NCBI GenBank assembly: GCA_020086605.1
Contig: JACBWW010000017.1
Location: 17,652,443 to 17,716,442 of the forward strand
Source: Lanius collurio
Lineage: Eukaryota; Chordata; Aves; Passeriformes; Laniidae
Reading direction: 5' to 3'
Length of the DNA: 64,000 nucleotides
Part shown: one piece after another, positions 1 through 13,637 of the stretch
Layout: each line of letters begins with the position of its first letter
Numbering within the stretch: the first letter of the stretch is position 1
The notes under the pieces: model-generated
What the model was told of the DNA's origin: nothing
The model's database searches: none
The model's input: the letters and a program-made list of their open reading frames with translations, nothing else
Translations under genes and position numbers: made by a program

Positions 1-3000
1 GTACTTATGCAGAAAAATAGGATGCCAGCTAGCCAAGCATTAACAAAAAGAAGAAAAGTGATTTTGAGGTAAAGAGTAAAAATATGCACTTAGTATTTAT
101 TATTTTTTCTGGGTTTAGGATTTTGAAGACAGGATGATTCTTTGCCTTCTATCAGCAAGTGGTCCTTATCTCAGCAGGGGCTCTAAGGCCTGACCTGTGC
201 AAATTTGTATGTGAAAGCTTGAGTCTTTCAGTGCTGCCTGTGAGTTTGAAATTAGCTATATTGTGTAAACTTCAGGAGCGATTGTTCATTTTACAAAACA
301 TACTCACCACTTGCCTTCTCCTGAGTTCCTTTTCTTGCCAATCCATCTCAGCTTCTCAACTGGTAAATGGCCTTATGCATTTTGCCACTTTTTGGCTCCT
401 TTGAAACAACTGCCCTTCTGTTTCCTAATACTTCAAGATAGAAGTAGTCATGAGACATTGTCAGTTCTGTCAGTCTGACATGAGATTTTACAGTTCTGTC
501 ATTTCTTGCATGCAGACTTGACCTGGGAAATCCAAGCAGGAGCTGTGTTCCATCTTCATATCTAAGGCAAATTAGCAAGAAGACCTTTATGGAGTCTTTA
601 GTTTATCAGATGCAGTGTGCCTGGGTCACAGGACTTCCTTAGAGGAGGGGACACGTGCCTCTGAACATGTGTCTCACCTGTGTGCTATACACAAGGGAGC
701 ACCTCTGTTTCCTAGGAATGGGGAGGCCTGACAACTTCCCAGTCCTCCAGAAAACCATTAACAGACTCCTTCCCCCAAATGGTTTTGAGCTGCTCCCTTG
801 TAGAATAGAGATGACAGCTGATAAATACCACCACAAAGCACACCTGTCCCGTATTTGCACACCTCTATATCCCATACTTTCCAGGCAAAATCATCCTTTC
901 ATGAAAAAAAGTGAGCTTCCAGCTTTTGTAAATATTTAATTGTTGTGTATAGCAGCTTCAGAAATAATATGAGCAGCTCATTGTAATCACATCATCTGCA
1001 CAACTCTGATGAAATAGCACCATAAGGAGATACTGAACATAGGACCTCTGTATGTGCAATACTTTGTATTTCTTATATTCCTGAAGCATGTTTACACTGG
1101 CATTTGTGGTTGTTTTTTAAATTTTTGAATATACTGATAATGATTACAATAAAGGAAAAAAGGAATGGGGAAACAAAAGGAAAACAAACACAGCACTGTT
1201 CAGTATTTCTTGCAATGTGTTTTCAATCCGACATTGTTCTGAGGATGGGACTAGGTGACCTAATAAGTTCTTTGCAGTTGTAACTTCTACAGTTCACTTT
1301 TGAACAATTACTCTCCATTTTAATGATGGGCAAAACATGTTCAGATACTAAATTTAAACAAAAAAGAACTTCAGTGACTGTTGGGCCTGGCTGGAATCCA
1401 TTGGCTGCAGCTGTGTAATGTCACTGGAAACCAAATTAGAGGCACATGATCTGACAAACAGTTACTTTGAGCAATACTTTGTTTTATATTTCTACATCCT
1501 AGTAGATTAAACTTCCCCCATGGAAATGTCTGGAGTTGTGTGTTGTCAAGGACTGTAGTCTATTCCCAGCATTTGTGGATAGTTTTGGCTGCAAATTGCA
1601 AACAGCTTTGTGAAGATTTCTGGGTTTCAGTGCTTTCCAAGAGTGTTTATTCCCTGGGGAGATTGCATCCTGGATGTGGACACTAGCAGGCAGTTGACAT
1701 AATCTTTCCCCCTAGTATATTAGTAATGTGCTGCATGATAACCTCTGCCACATCCCTACAAGACTGAACTTTTGTTTCAGTGATGTCAGCTTTATAATGA
1801 GTTACTAAATGCAGCTTTCTGTGAAAGCAATTCGGCCTTATGCTTCCCAATGTATGTGGTGAGCTGCTAATTGCAGAGAACGTGGGAGTAGGCCAGAGAG
1901 CAGGAAAAACAGAAGATTACTTTAAAAATCAGTCTTTTAAAACTCTTTATTGCTATGAACACCACAGCAGTCTAGTAAACAGAGAGACATTAATCTTTTA
2001 TTTCACATGCTTCTAGCTGAATTTGAGAAAGGCTTTCCAGTTATTTTATCCATGCAGTAGACTGTATCATATTTTTTTGTTTCATTAAAATCTCAGAATT
2101 TGCATAACAGGGATCATTACACTTGAATATGTTTTCCCTTATGGCTTTAATCTTTAAAGATATTTAGCAAATACAATTTTAATCTTGCCACAGGTTAATT
2201 TTTTTCTTGTCACCATTCTGTAACTCACTTTGAGTTTTTCCTGTTTTTCACAGCTTTTACAGGTTTCCCACATTAGACAGCTCTTGAAAACACCACTGAT
2301 TTTCTCTACATTACTTTCCATCCATTAGCATGAAGGATCTTCTGGTAGGCATAGCTTACATTAACTAAAAAGCATTTTGGGAACCAACAAAACGCCTAGA
2401 GAAACGGAGGGGAAAGAAAGCCCCAGCCAGCCATAGCCTATGGTACTCCACTCCATTGCAGCAAGCTTTTTTTAATGAAATACCATCTGACACACTGCCT
2501 TTAGGAATTGTTTATGAGTGAGTGTTTTATTTATGATTGTTGGCAAAGTTCCATATTAAAATGTAGTGTAATGGCAGTGCCTTTTAACAATAAAAAGTCT
2601 TCAATTCAGCTTTTGCAGGCACCATGATGTGACACAGCAGGAATGCTTTTAATATTGAAGGATTGTTCTTGTTTTGCCTATGTGTTGTATTGGAGAGGCA
2701 CTTAGCTATTCAAGATGCTACCCTACTGTACACAGTGATTTTCAGCAAAGAAGAATGGAAGTAATTGTTCAACTCACTTTTCAGATGGTTTCATTTGTTT
2801 TCAACATGTTATTCTACTTAACCAATGCACTGCATTTCATTTGTTTGTATATTGTTCTTTGTTTCAGGGAGAGTTTGTAAAGCAGACTTCAGGAACTCTT
2901 TTCAAAACTGGACTGCATCAGACAGTATTGCTTTTCCAGAAGCCACTCAGGTTAACATCAGCAGAGCAGAATTCAGAATGCTGTGTGAAATGATCAGTGC

Positions 3001-5690
3001 ATTACAAGGGCTAGCTTCCTTTTCAGCAGTTTACCTAAGTTCATATTCAGAGTCATATTAAAAAAAAACAACCTTAGATTCTTCATTTCTCTTGTCAAGG
3101 TAGGCCAGGGTGTGCCCCGTTTATCATTGCTGCAAAAAACAAACACCAGGCAGTTCTCCCAGCAAAGCTGAGAACAGGAGGGTGTGCTTTAAACTTGCAC
3201 AAGAGCAGTATTGCACAAGCAACCAAACCAAGTGTATGGTGAGAGCACAAATACCATCTCTATTGAGATGTTCTCCCGGTCAAGAGAGTTAACATTTCCA
3301 GCAAAAGCACTGTGCCCATTTATCACATTAGACCTGCAGCACCAGAAAATAATCTCTGAAGCTGCAAAAAGTTTCCATAGGTTTCATATTCTTTGTAGAA
3401 ATTTTACATTATGAATTTATATGATAGTTCTTGGCTCTTCAAATAGCCTTACTGATTTTTTTTTTTTTTTGGTTGGTTGGTCTTTAATATTTTAATAGCG
3501 TTTGAGAAAAGATAGGTCAGCATAGTGAGACCTGAAAAAAAAATACATTTAAACTAACAGTGAAGTCTCATAGGAGACCCAGGCTTATCTCTGGATTAAT
3601 TTTTTTCCATTTTAGGCTTGGAAGAGTTATCAGGAGACAGCTCAGGTGGAGAGTGTTCTGGCTTTGTTGTAACAAATACTCCCATGCCAACTAATGTGAA
3701 AACCAAGAAATTTTTTTCTAAAGATCCAGGTCTATTATCTCCTGTGTGCCCTGTGTATGAGAACAGGCAGAGAACATGCAACTGACACCATTAAACTAGA
3801 GGTAGAATGAGACATTCACAATTTGACCAAGAAGAAATTTTCTTGTGGAGAAAGACAGAGACTAAATTTTCTTGCTGGCTAAAATTAGGAAAGAATTATT
3901 TTTCTTGAGATACCATGGAAGCCCAGCCCTTCAAGCACCTTGGGTACAAGAATAAACACAAGGTGGCTGGGCACAAGGGACTTGCTATCAAGTAGTTGAG
4001 GAGGCTGCAGGATACTACATTAACCATAAACTACGTAGAGAGGAGGAGGAGGCTCTAGAGGAGAAATCAAACCTTTAAACACATAGATGTTATTACAGAT
4101 CAGAAACAACAAAAAGGATGATTAGTAAAATGGATGACTGGAAATAAGGCTCAGCTACAGCAGATGAGAAGTTGTGACCCCAGAATATGAGATTAATGAT
4201 CTACTACAGCGATCTGATTTTTTTTCACAATGGCAAACTGATTCATTGCTCATGCAAAGTTTGAAGAAGGCTATTTCCCTAATAATCAGATAACAAAAGG
4301 AAAAATATCTGCAGCTGTGACAGGCTTACTGCTTTAACTGTGAATCTCTCTCATTCCTAAATGAAGGGCTGTATTCATTGACTTTGAGAGAAGGAAGAAG
4401 GTGATAAAGACATTACACTTGATTTTTTTTCCATCTTCTGGCTTCACTGCTGTTTTAGAGTGACTTCAGTATTTGCTAAGGCACTGTGACATCTTTCACT
4501 GTAGTGGTACAGGCTGTGCTCTCCAAAGGTAATAGAAAAACTTTTCTTTCAAACCAGTAAAAACTAAATCTTTTGTGGAAACTTTCTGTCTATGCCTGGC
4601 TTACCCAGGAAACCTAAGGAGTAAAGAGGTGTTTAAGTGGGGTGGTTTTATTTTTTAAATGTTTCTACATGCTTCTCTATACGTGTAGAAAGCTTTGGTC
4701 TTTACAAACAGTTTCAAGTAGTTATACTGAAGCAATTCTTTGCAAACAGATGAAGGAGGCACAACTAAGGCAGCAATGGAATTGAAAAGTTAACTGATGT
4801 AGTGAAGGTGGCAGACCTATTTAATTTTGGCTGTACTGAATGCTTGATATTTTCAAGGCTTACTAGTTCTTTAATTCTACATTTAATATGTTATGGTACC
4901 AATGAAGCACTCAGACATTTTTAACAGTGATATTTGTGTTTAATGTAACAAAATATTCACTAACAGATCAGATAAAGCAGTTACTCTCACAAGAGGAGAA
5001 AATGCTAATACCAGAACAGTTTTCAGTCCTTTGGACATATTCACTTTGCCTTAAAGATTTCTGAAGCTTGTTCCTCTGCTCTGTTGAGTGCTGCTTCATT
5101 ATTTTCTTCATTGGCTCCTCCACACTCGGCTGGTTTGGATGGTTGAGAATCAATACCACCTCCTCTGTATCTGCTTCTTGTTTAAAATGCTGAAGATATC
5201 TCTCGTCTCATGAATGTGTCTGCAACTTTTCTGTAATTCCCATGTGATTGATGAGAATATATTCTACTTGATTTTGGGGGGGGAAGGGGTGTTTAGTCTC
5301 TACCCCACTTTTCTGTTGCCCATATATACACAAAAAGTTAATCCTATGGTATCTATTACAGATTATTTCACTAAGCAACCAGCCAAGTCTTTGTTCTGTA
5401 ATTTAGTAGAACAAAGTAAGCCTGAACTTGGCCCCCCAGCCATTTTAAGCAAACATCTGCGTGAAACCATTTACTCACTGCAATGTCTTTAAGAGGAAAT
5501 CTTGTAAAATATGTTTTGGGCTCCTCACTGTCATCGCTACAGTTGTTATGTTGTGTCAAGTGTAAGATCTTATGTAGATCATGCTTAGCAGATTTTATTA
5601 TCTTGAAAATGCTTTCTCTGGAGAGCAGGGATGAAATGCAAGAAAAAATGTGGATTGTCTTTTGCAAGCACACTCAGAGCTGGTGAACTT
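1..5690. other. Intergenic DNA, no gene recognised
   Basis: AT-rich single-copy sequence. The open frames here are at most about 100 codons, have no recognisable domains and show no exon-like pattern of splice sites. AATAAA hexamers occur (for example near 1,149 and 2,588), but without an upstream coding region they cannot be called polyadenylation sites. A poly-T tract lies near 3,460-3,472. A short stretch near 1,235-1,310 weakly resembles the end of an old CR1 element. By vertebrate synteny the 3' end of ITGA8 could lie to the left of or within this area, but no exon encoding the conserved integrin GFFKR tail was seen. Confidence 0.6.
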
Positions 5691-6730
5691 TTAACTACCA
5701 GCCCCTCAACAGGACCTCCTGAGCAGGTCTGCAGGAGGAGGGGAGGTGGCAGCGTGGATTGTGAGCACCACCAAGGAGGAGCAGTGCCTGGAAAGATGTG
5801 GATTGACTCCAGCATACAGCATTGTCCCAGACCTGGCATGAAGAGGTGCTTCCTCAGCTGCCATAGGACTGAAGGCCTCTGTGCTTGGCCTCTCTTTTTC
5901 CTGAAGCTCTCTCTTCCTTTTGTCTGCACCCCTTTTCTCCCTCCCCTCACTCCCTCCTGCAGTTGGTGTCTTGCCTACCCTCCAGCCCTCTAAGAGCTCC
6001 TCCTTGTGCTTCCAGCCATGGATACCTGCCAGCCTCCCCACACCACAGTTGCAGCAGCTCCCCAGCTCTCTCTGTCTTCCTGCTTGGGACTTCACCAGCT
6101 GCTTCCTGGCCCTGTGATGTGATGAGGCCTCAGCTGGGCATCACAGGTCTCCCAAAGTCAGGTCTCACCCCGTGGCTATCCCCTGCCTCCTCAGGGGGCT
6201 TGGGCAGAGCTCAGTCCAGCCAGAGTAGATACAGCAACCATGTACTTCTCACAGGGTGGCTCAATGGAATGGCATCCCCAAATCATTCATATCCCACTGT
6301 TTCAAACCCACATATGCCTCCCCAAAGATAAACCATCTTTCTGTTCTGCTCATGTTACCCCATCTCTTCCCCATTTTTGTTTCTGAAATGATCCCCCATG
6401 TCCCAGAGCAATGTCCTGGCCCATTCCTTGCACACCACCTCTCAAACTCTCCTAGTGACATTTTAATAATTGAGCTCTACCTGTTCCTCTTGCCTGCTAA
6501 GGCAGGCCCAATCCCATAAAGCTGCCTACATAATATGTGCCCTGGATCTTTCCAATATCTCTCTCACCACCACCCCAGGTCCCTCAGCTCTTTCCCAGTG
6601 TACACCAGGGACATGGGAGGGAAGGGACGGCCTTGTGCTTGGCTGCTGGGCTGAGCTTGGGCAGTGGGAATTGCCCCCAAACTTTGTGTAATTTTGGGAA
6701 AGCATTTCATCCCTTGCTTCCTCACAGTAG
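5691..6730. other. GC-richer, pyrimidine-rich intergenic segment
   Basis: This kilobase is visibly richer in G and C than its flanks and has long C/T tracts on the + strand, especially 5,885-6,120. Overlapping open frames of 120-150 codons occur on both strands, which is what base composition alone gives in such sequence. Their translations are low-complexity Ser/Pro/Leu-rich and match no family I know. CpG is not enriched as in a promoter island. Most likely non-coding; an unannotated lncRNA exon cannot be excluded. Confidence 0.45.
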
Positions 6731-9700
6731 GGCCACTAAATAACAGTTATGGATACAGGTTACAAAAAAAAAATTCCTCAGGTGGAAACCAGGACTCTCC
6801 TTTTTCTCTAAGGCTGAACCAAGCTTAAAAAGCCATTTCAGTGCTGAGTAACATCAGCCTCCATGGACCAGCTGCTGCAAGTTCAAGTGCCTGTATTGAA
6901 GAAGCATGTGACTGTTCCCTTTCTTTCCCCACAGACCCATAAAACCATATAGGGTTATTTTTTTAGCTCCTTATGCTTGCATTGTTTGGGCCATCAGTTA
7001 TAACTGATGAAATAAAGTAAAGCTGATGAAAAAGGTAGTAATGGACACTGTGATTTGAACAATTTATTCATTCCAGGCTCGCAGAAAAAAAAAGTCTGCT
7101 TATTCCATTCTCATCAATCCTATATATATCAAGCTACTGAACTGTCACACAAATAATAGTATTCCGAGCTACTGTGTAGAACAATTCAGGTGGGAAGAAC
7201 TAATAATATTAAGTACTTACCTTTTCAGCTTTGGATCCATGAACACTAAAAGGTTCAAGTTTGTATTTCTTTTGAACATAGAATTATACAGGAGTTAAAT
7301 TTCACATCTAGAGCTTCTCTGGAATTACTCTGGAGATTTTCAGCAGTGAGATAAAAATGTAGTGCCTTGTCTTTGCTCTACTGCACACCAAGCTATTGCA
7401 TTTTTTGTTTCTGTAACAGAAGAGATGCACAGTCCTGAATAGGAGTAGAGGTACATAAGCAACCATGAATTAGATCATTTAAGAGGATTTCAAGGAATAA
7501 GTGTGTGCCCCTGAGCAACAGCCAAGCTTTTGTGTTGACTCAAATAAGGAGTGGTTACAGATGAACTGACTGGGTCACTTGAATCCCTGGGTGCCCTCCA
7601 AAAACTCAGACCTGCCTGAAGCTGAGCAGTCAGAAACATTATAACACTTGACAGTCTTGGCCTAGGCATGGTTTCTTGTCAAACAGAGCAGGATCACTTC
7701 ATATCAGCATCCAAAGCTGCCATAAAACCACCATGAGTAGAAGAGAGTGGCAGTGTAGCCTGTGTGTTAGCAATGCAATTCCTTGTTTTGGCTGGCTTGT
7801 GTACAGATGTAAGGATGACATGTAAAGCTTTTGTAAAAATAGACTTTTTCTTCCCCATGTTCTTCAATGATGTCTACAGCTTAAAAAGCTGGATAGTCAG
7901 TCTCTTAATTTGCCTTCCAAGTCCTGAATCTTTTGCCTCACTAGATAGCAGGCACCAGCTGACAAACACCTCAAATGCTGGTGTCCTAAGGAGGAATGAA
8001 GAATTTTTCCATATGATCTACTGTCTTAACTATTTCAGTCAACTGTTTGGTGCTTCCATGAGGATCTGGAGGAAGTGCAGGATTTGGGTACTGGCATGCC
8101 TTTACTATGTGCTGGGCATAGAGCAAATTTGTTGCACAGGAGGCCTGCATTTCAAATATAAAATATGGAGCAGCAGATGGATGTAATAAAACAGCACCAT
8201 ACAGAAACAATGACATGATTATGAACAGCATAATAAGCAATGGTCATAGCATGCCAGGGCCATAAGCAGACTTCCTATTCTGGATTCCTAAATTGGGCAT
8301 TGTAATACCTAAATAGAAGTCATCTGTTCCATCAAGGCAACCTAGGGCATCTCTCCTAGTTACTCCAATGCCTTATACAGCCAGTGGAAGTGACAGCTGT
8401 GGGTTTACTCTCCAGCAACTCCATTGAGCCCATCTGATAACATTCAAGTCTGCTGCCAAGGAGGAAACAGAAGGCATCAACTTGGGCTATTTTCCCTGCC
8501 TTGCTGGGGGCTGAGGTGCTGGGTGCCACTGGGATGTACTCTCTCAAGGCCACTTTTCAGAAGAGCACTGGTGTGCAAGGCAGGGGAGACAAGCAGGGAG
8601 GGTTGTGCCCAGGAGCTCGTCTCAGCCCTATGTTGCCTGCTCTGCTCTGTGTTGTGCTGTGGTTCAGAGCAGCCTGCGATGCAGAGGGATTACAGAGAGA
8701 GTGGAAGGGTCTGGCTGCAGTCAACTGAGTAGAGTGATCTTCTGGGACTGGAAAGTTGTGGTCTGTGCTCATAGAAGTGAGTGGGTTGCATCTTCTGTAT
8801 TACAAAATGTTCAAAGCATGGCCATTTATGAACACCAAGAAGATATCCTCTCTCTGAGTGCCAGTGCTTGCTGTCCTGTGGTTTCCAGGTGTCCAGCATC
8901 CTTTTCTGCACCAATGGCACGAGTACTGTGGGAAGGATGATGCACGTGTCCCTTCCCAGACATGTCCATCACCCAATTATGATCCTCTTCTGAGAAGTAA
9001 ATGGTTGTTCACATCCTGATGGGTTGAATTAATGCTAGTGTTCTCTCACTCTGCTTTATGGCTGAGTACAGTGGCCAAGAGGCTGTTACATATGTAGTGT
9101 CCCTTTCTCCTCTGATCCTTTCTTGAGCCTGTCAGTGTGTGGCACCATCTAAACAGGCTCAGTGGCTTGTGGCCTTCCACAGACTTTGACTTATTCTGCA
9201 ACAGTTGCAAAGACTCTGGCAATGGAGTGCTCATGCTGATACACTTCTGAGTTTGTGTAACGACGCGTGAGCATCCACAGACTGCAGCAGTAGAAGCAGC
9301 ACTGTTAAGGCTGGATACCTCTATGGGCTGGCTGCACCAACACTATGTGGTTGAAATTACTCTGTTGAACTAAGGCTCCTAAATTTCTCTTAAATCAGCC
9401 CTAGGTTTGCTAATGATCAGTCTAAATGTGATCTCTTGCCAATAAATGAACTTGAAGAAGTCTGGAATTCCAACTATGTTGTTTGAGATCCCCAATGAAT
9501 GTCGTGTAAGTTTACAGCCTTGCCATGTTCTGCTAATCATTTAAACATTTAACTTGTCAGAAGCACAAAGGTTCATCATATTCATGTTCAATTTCCTGAA
9601 AATACCAGGAAATTTTTTTCCAACTTGACCGTACTACATACAAACACCTGTATTTGTATGTAAGCACCTAAATCAATACTTTGCTCTGCCATGCTCTGAC

Positions 9701-12700
9701 CTCTGATCTCTGAAAATCAGCCACTCTAGATACCTACATATGGCTTTAGGGACCTAAGTCTTGGCAGCCAAATTCATGTTTGTGATATTCTCACATGTTT
9801 TCAATAAGAATCCAAACATAAACCAGACCAAAAACCAGAGAAGTAGGGGGAAGGAAAGAAAAACAATGCTCTGTAGGATATCTATGTGTTGACATAAAAT
9901 ATGGAAAAATCCCATCCTACTGCATCTGTGTGTGCAGAGTTTTCTTTCAAATGTGAATTACTGAATCAGTAGTTCAGCCTGTCCTTGGAAGAGAACTACT
10001 GTATCTCACACATAACAAGACAGCAGGCTCCACACTGAGATGTTTTGCAGTGGAATTCAGATGCCCACCACACCTCAGCAGGAGGTCTTCACTTGCTCCC
10101 AGGTCGTCTCCTGGGCCTTCTCAAAAACGAATTTTGGTGTCGCTGATTAGTAAAGGTTTTCATATTTTCTGAGCTTAAGCTGTTGTCTTAGCTGACCTCT
10201 GCCCTTGGGCTGCAGCTCTAGGCATCAGACCCACTCTGTAAACTGACAGCCTCAGGAGGGCTTCTGGGTGAAGAAAAAGTTAATGGTATGAGGCCACATT
10301 TGGCAACATCTAGGAGACGCCCAGGGTTGCTGGCATCAGAAATTACTTGATCTGTTTTTAAATTTACAGTTTGCCAGTGGAGTTTGTTTTTAAAGGTACA
10401 AGTATGATAGACTTACCACCCTACCTGCAACATCAGGAAAAGCTAAATATCTGCTTGAAGGTCCCTTGACAAGCTGTGCTTTATGTTTGTTCTGGGAAAA
10501 TAAACCCACAATTTTTCTTTCATTAATGTGGGCAGACAGAAAAATACATCAGCGGAGTCAATACAATCTGCTGCTGTGATTTCTCCTTTCAGTAGACCAA
10601 AGTCCAGAAAAACCCCAAAGTTCTCCTGGGGTCTACACTTTCTTCTTGAAATTCTTCTCTCTGCTCAGTTGGTTCTCTGGAGAACAGCTCAGCTGTGAAC
10701 ATTCTTGGGCAGGTCCATCCACAGCTCCTCAGGGAGGAGAGCAGAGTTTGGGGATTTCTGTTGAAAGGCAGCCCACCTCAATCACCACTTCAGCTTTTAC
10801 CACAATGCTGTTAGTCACCAAAAGGTCAAAATAGCACATATGATCATGGGCCTCTTACCCCTGCCCTTAGTCACCGTGTCAGATAGGGTTCCCAGCCTGG
10901 GGGACTAAAGTTGTTTTACTCTTTTAGCATGCCTGGACAAATGTATAGCTGCAGGGACCCTCCAGCCTTGAAAACTAGGAAGTGTTCTTCATACAAGACT
11001 GGAAGGTTACATGCCCATGCCCCAAACTTACACTAAAATGCAGAATTATCACCATACTCTCACCAGGAAAACACTTTAAAACTGTGAAAATTGAATGCTT
11101 TCACTGTGTACCTTCTTCCTGCTCTAGAGACCATCTAACAGAGAAGCACAAGAGCTGTAGAGCTGCCATAGCCTTGTATATACGTGTTTGCTATGGTAAA
11201 ACCCTCCCAGACAGGTTGTGGACAGAACCTCCAGATTTCAGTCTGGCCCAGAATTTTTAACAGGCGCTACAGAGGGTAGAGTTTCTTGCTCAAGCCATAA
11301 ATGTAGGTGATTTCCCTTCCTGTGTTTGCACCAGCACACACATACTCCTCTCCCATGCAATGTTAGGCAAGAAGATGAATTTCACCTAGACAGAAGCGTC
11401 TGCTGGGGTTTAGCTCTTCCATGGCTTTATGTCTGTGACTCAGCTCACTGGCTGTTGTCAAATGTTGTATAAAGCCCTCTTCATTCTTTACATTCAGTAC
11501 TTCTCAGTTTGGTTTACACCCACCAAAAATCTTTTCCATGTTTTTCTTCCTTACAAGGAAAATAAACTTGTAAAGAGGGAGAAGTGAAGGGTTACATCTG
11601 GAGAGAGTTATGGCTGTGGCTCAAAGGAACAACTGGAATGTCTGCAATGCGGAAGTTTCTTTCACAAAGCCATTTCTTTCCTCTTCTTGAGAAGTACACA
11701 TACAGGCTGCTGCTGCTCACAGAGCACAGCCCCAGTGCAGCTTCCAGTGAGGAGTGCCAACAGCATCCCTGCTGAGAGCAGGCTTGGTGATTTACATTGG
11801 TGCTACCCACTCAGCCTCATGCATACTCTCAGGAGCAACTCAACATCAGAAAGTCTGCTTGTCTTGAAACTAATTACAAAAGCCACAGCTATAGTAGTAG
11901 CAGCAGCAAATTTTACAATTGGCTAATTCTGATACTTTTTGGTAGGTATTTCTGACAAGCCAAGTGCTTGTAGGTACCACTGAAGTCACTGGCATTGGGG
12001 GTGTTTGGCAGAGGAGAAGACCCTTTGCATACGTGGTGACTGAGATCAGCGGCACTGGGTCCGCCACAGCCTCACAACTTCATTCACTTGTTAGAGATTC
12101 TGTGTTGGAGGGTGACATCTTCCAGCTTCGGGCTCAACTCTGAATTTTGAGGAGCATGTGGAATGAAGAGATGAGAAAGGAAAATACTTTTCTTTGTTGT
12201 AAATTAGTGATGGGGAAATACACATACAGAGGGTACAGCCCGCTTCTCTTGCACGTGTAGGATTTCCCTCAGACTACAGTTCTCAGAGGTTGGGGTTGCC
12301 CTTTTTTTGTTCCATGCAGGTGAGTGGTATGCAGTCCAAAACCACTCCTGGTTCAAGCAAATGTGGTTTGGCATTCAAATTTTTTAAACAATAACTTAAT
12401 TTCAGATTCTGAGGTTCAAGTTATATCTGCATCTGGTTTTATTTTTTAAAAGACATTAAACTTAACTGCTTAAAAACACCCCTATTTCTGAAAAGAAGGG
12501 TCAGTGTTTGAAACATTTAATATTTATTTAAGCAAAAGTTACAAAGTCATTTTAAATTAATGTGTTATCTGTAAAACCATTACGTCCTAATTTTTTACAC
12601 ATTTTATAAGCTTGTTAGTTCATAAACAAACTAATTTTGGAATAATGACATTCAGAGAAGAGAAAAAAAACAAACTCTGAGGCAATAACCTCTACAGTGA

Positions 12701-13604
12701 TAGATTTTTTTTCCATTTGTAAAGCATAGAGTATTTTCAATGTACAATGTTGTGCATACTGTTCTTGTTTCGCTTTTCTCACAAAAACTTGTGCTAGACT
12801 AAGCACAAGATTCTGTGAGAAATATTGAATTCTACTTGTTTTTAAAAACACCATTCAGGGGAAAATAAAATCTAGCCTTCCCCATTGTGGATCTTCCTCT
12901 TTTTTTCCTGAGACATCTAGTTTCTCTTTGCAGTCACTTTTTCTTTCCTTTCTAAAATGTCTAATACAGAACAAAACTATGGCAAAGTGAAAGTATTGGT
13001 TAAAAACAGAATTTGCTATTCACATCAGTGTTTAGTGTATTTTTGGAAATAATTGTGAGCAGAACAGCTACAAGTGTTCTAAACAAGCAACATCTGCACT
13101 GCATCTAGCAACTGGCTTTTCAAACATTCCCATGTGTGCTTGACTTGTTCTTGCACCATCTCCAGCAACTATTCCTGGTAGCTATATGTGTCACTGGAAT
13201 GGATGTGGAGGAGAAGTTATGTTGGAAAAGGGTGAAAAGCACTTTGGAAAAACTTGGACAGAGACCTCTCCTTGGAGGAGATCTTCTTGCTCACTCTTAA
13301 AACAAATCCAGTGGTCCCAGCATGACCGTGATGGAAGCACTGAGCTGAAGGTCCATTATGGTGAACCCAAAGGCTATACTGTTGCTTGGATTTTGCCATT
13401 CTTCATGCTTGAGTACTTATTTGCCTCTCCTGTGCATCCAATTATGCAGGAATTAATTACACACTGTGTTAAATTCATCTGAGAAATATTTTAGTTTGCC
13501 AACTATTTAGCCATCCTCACTCTTGGAAGTCTGTGTCTCAAATGCAGCAGTTGCTTCATCTTCTTACACTTTGCCTTCAAGCAGGGAGTTTGCTATCATT
13601 GTTG
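6731..13604. other. Intergenic DNA, no gene recognised
   Basis: Single-copy sequence of ordinary composition. Open frames up to about 140 codons (7,764-8,186) show no domain, signal or homologous motif and have no splice-site context. The only distinct local structure noted is a short perfect hairpin near 9,635-9,662, listed separately. Confidence 0.6.
9635..9662. repeat. Short perfect inverted repeat
   Basis: Arms TACATACAAA (9,635-9,644) and TTTGTATGTA (9,653-9,662) are exact reverse complements around an 8-base loop. No flanking target-site duplication or transposon terminus was seen, so chance or a small palindromic slip is the simplest explanation. Confidence 0.6.
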
Positions 13605-13637
13605 TATCAATATCAATATCAATATCAATATCAATAT
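13605..13637 (+). repeat. Hexamer microsatellite (ATCAAT)n
   Basis: About five tandem copies of ATCAAT, followed by the related but diverged text TTTATTGCGTCAATATT. A simple tandem repeat; likely length-variable. Confidence 0.9.

Noticed and set aside
1..5690. Possible terminal exon or 3' UTR of ITGA8 at the left edge
   Set aside because: Expected from human synteny, but no exon encoding the integrin transmembrane/GFFKR tail was seen, and AATAAA hexamers alone are not evidence.
5885..6331. 148-codon + strand frame rich in Ser, Pro and Leu
   Set aside because: Composition-driven; overlapping frames of similar length on both strands; no recognised domain or codon bias.
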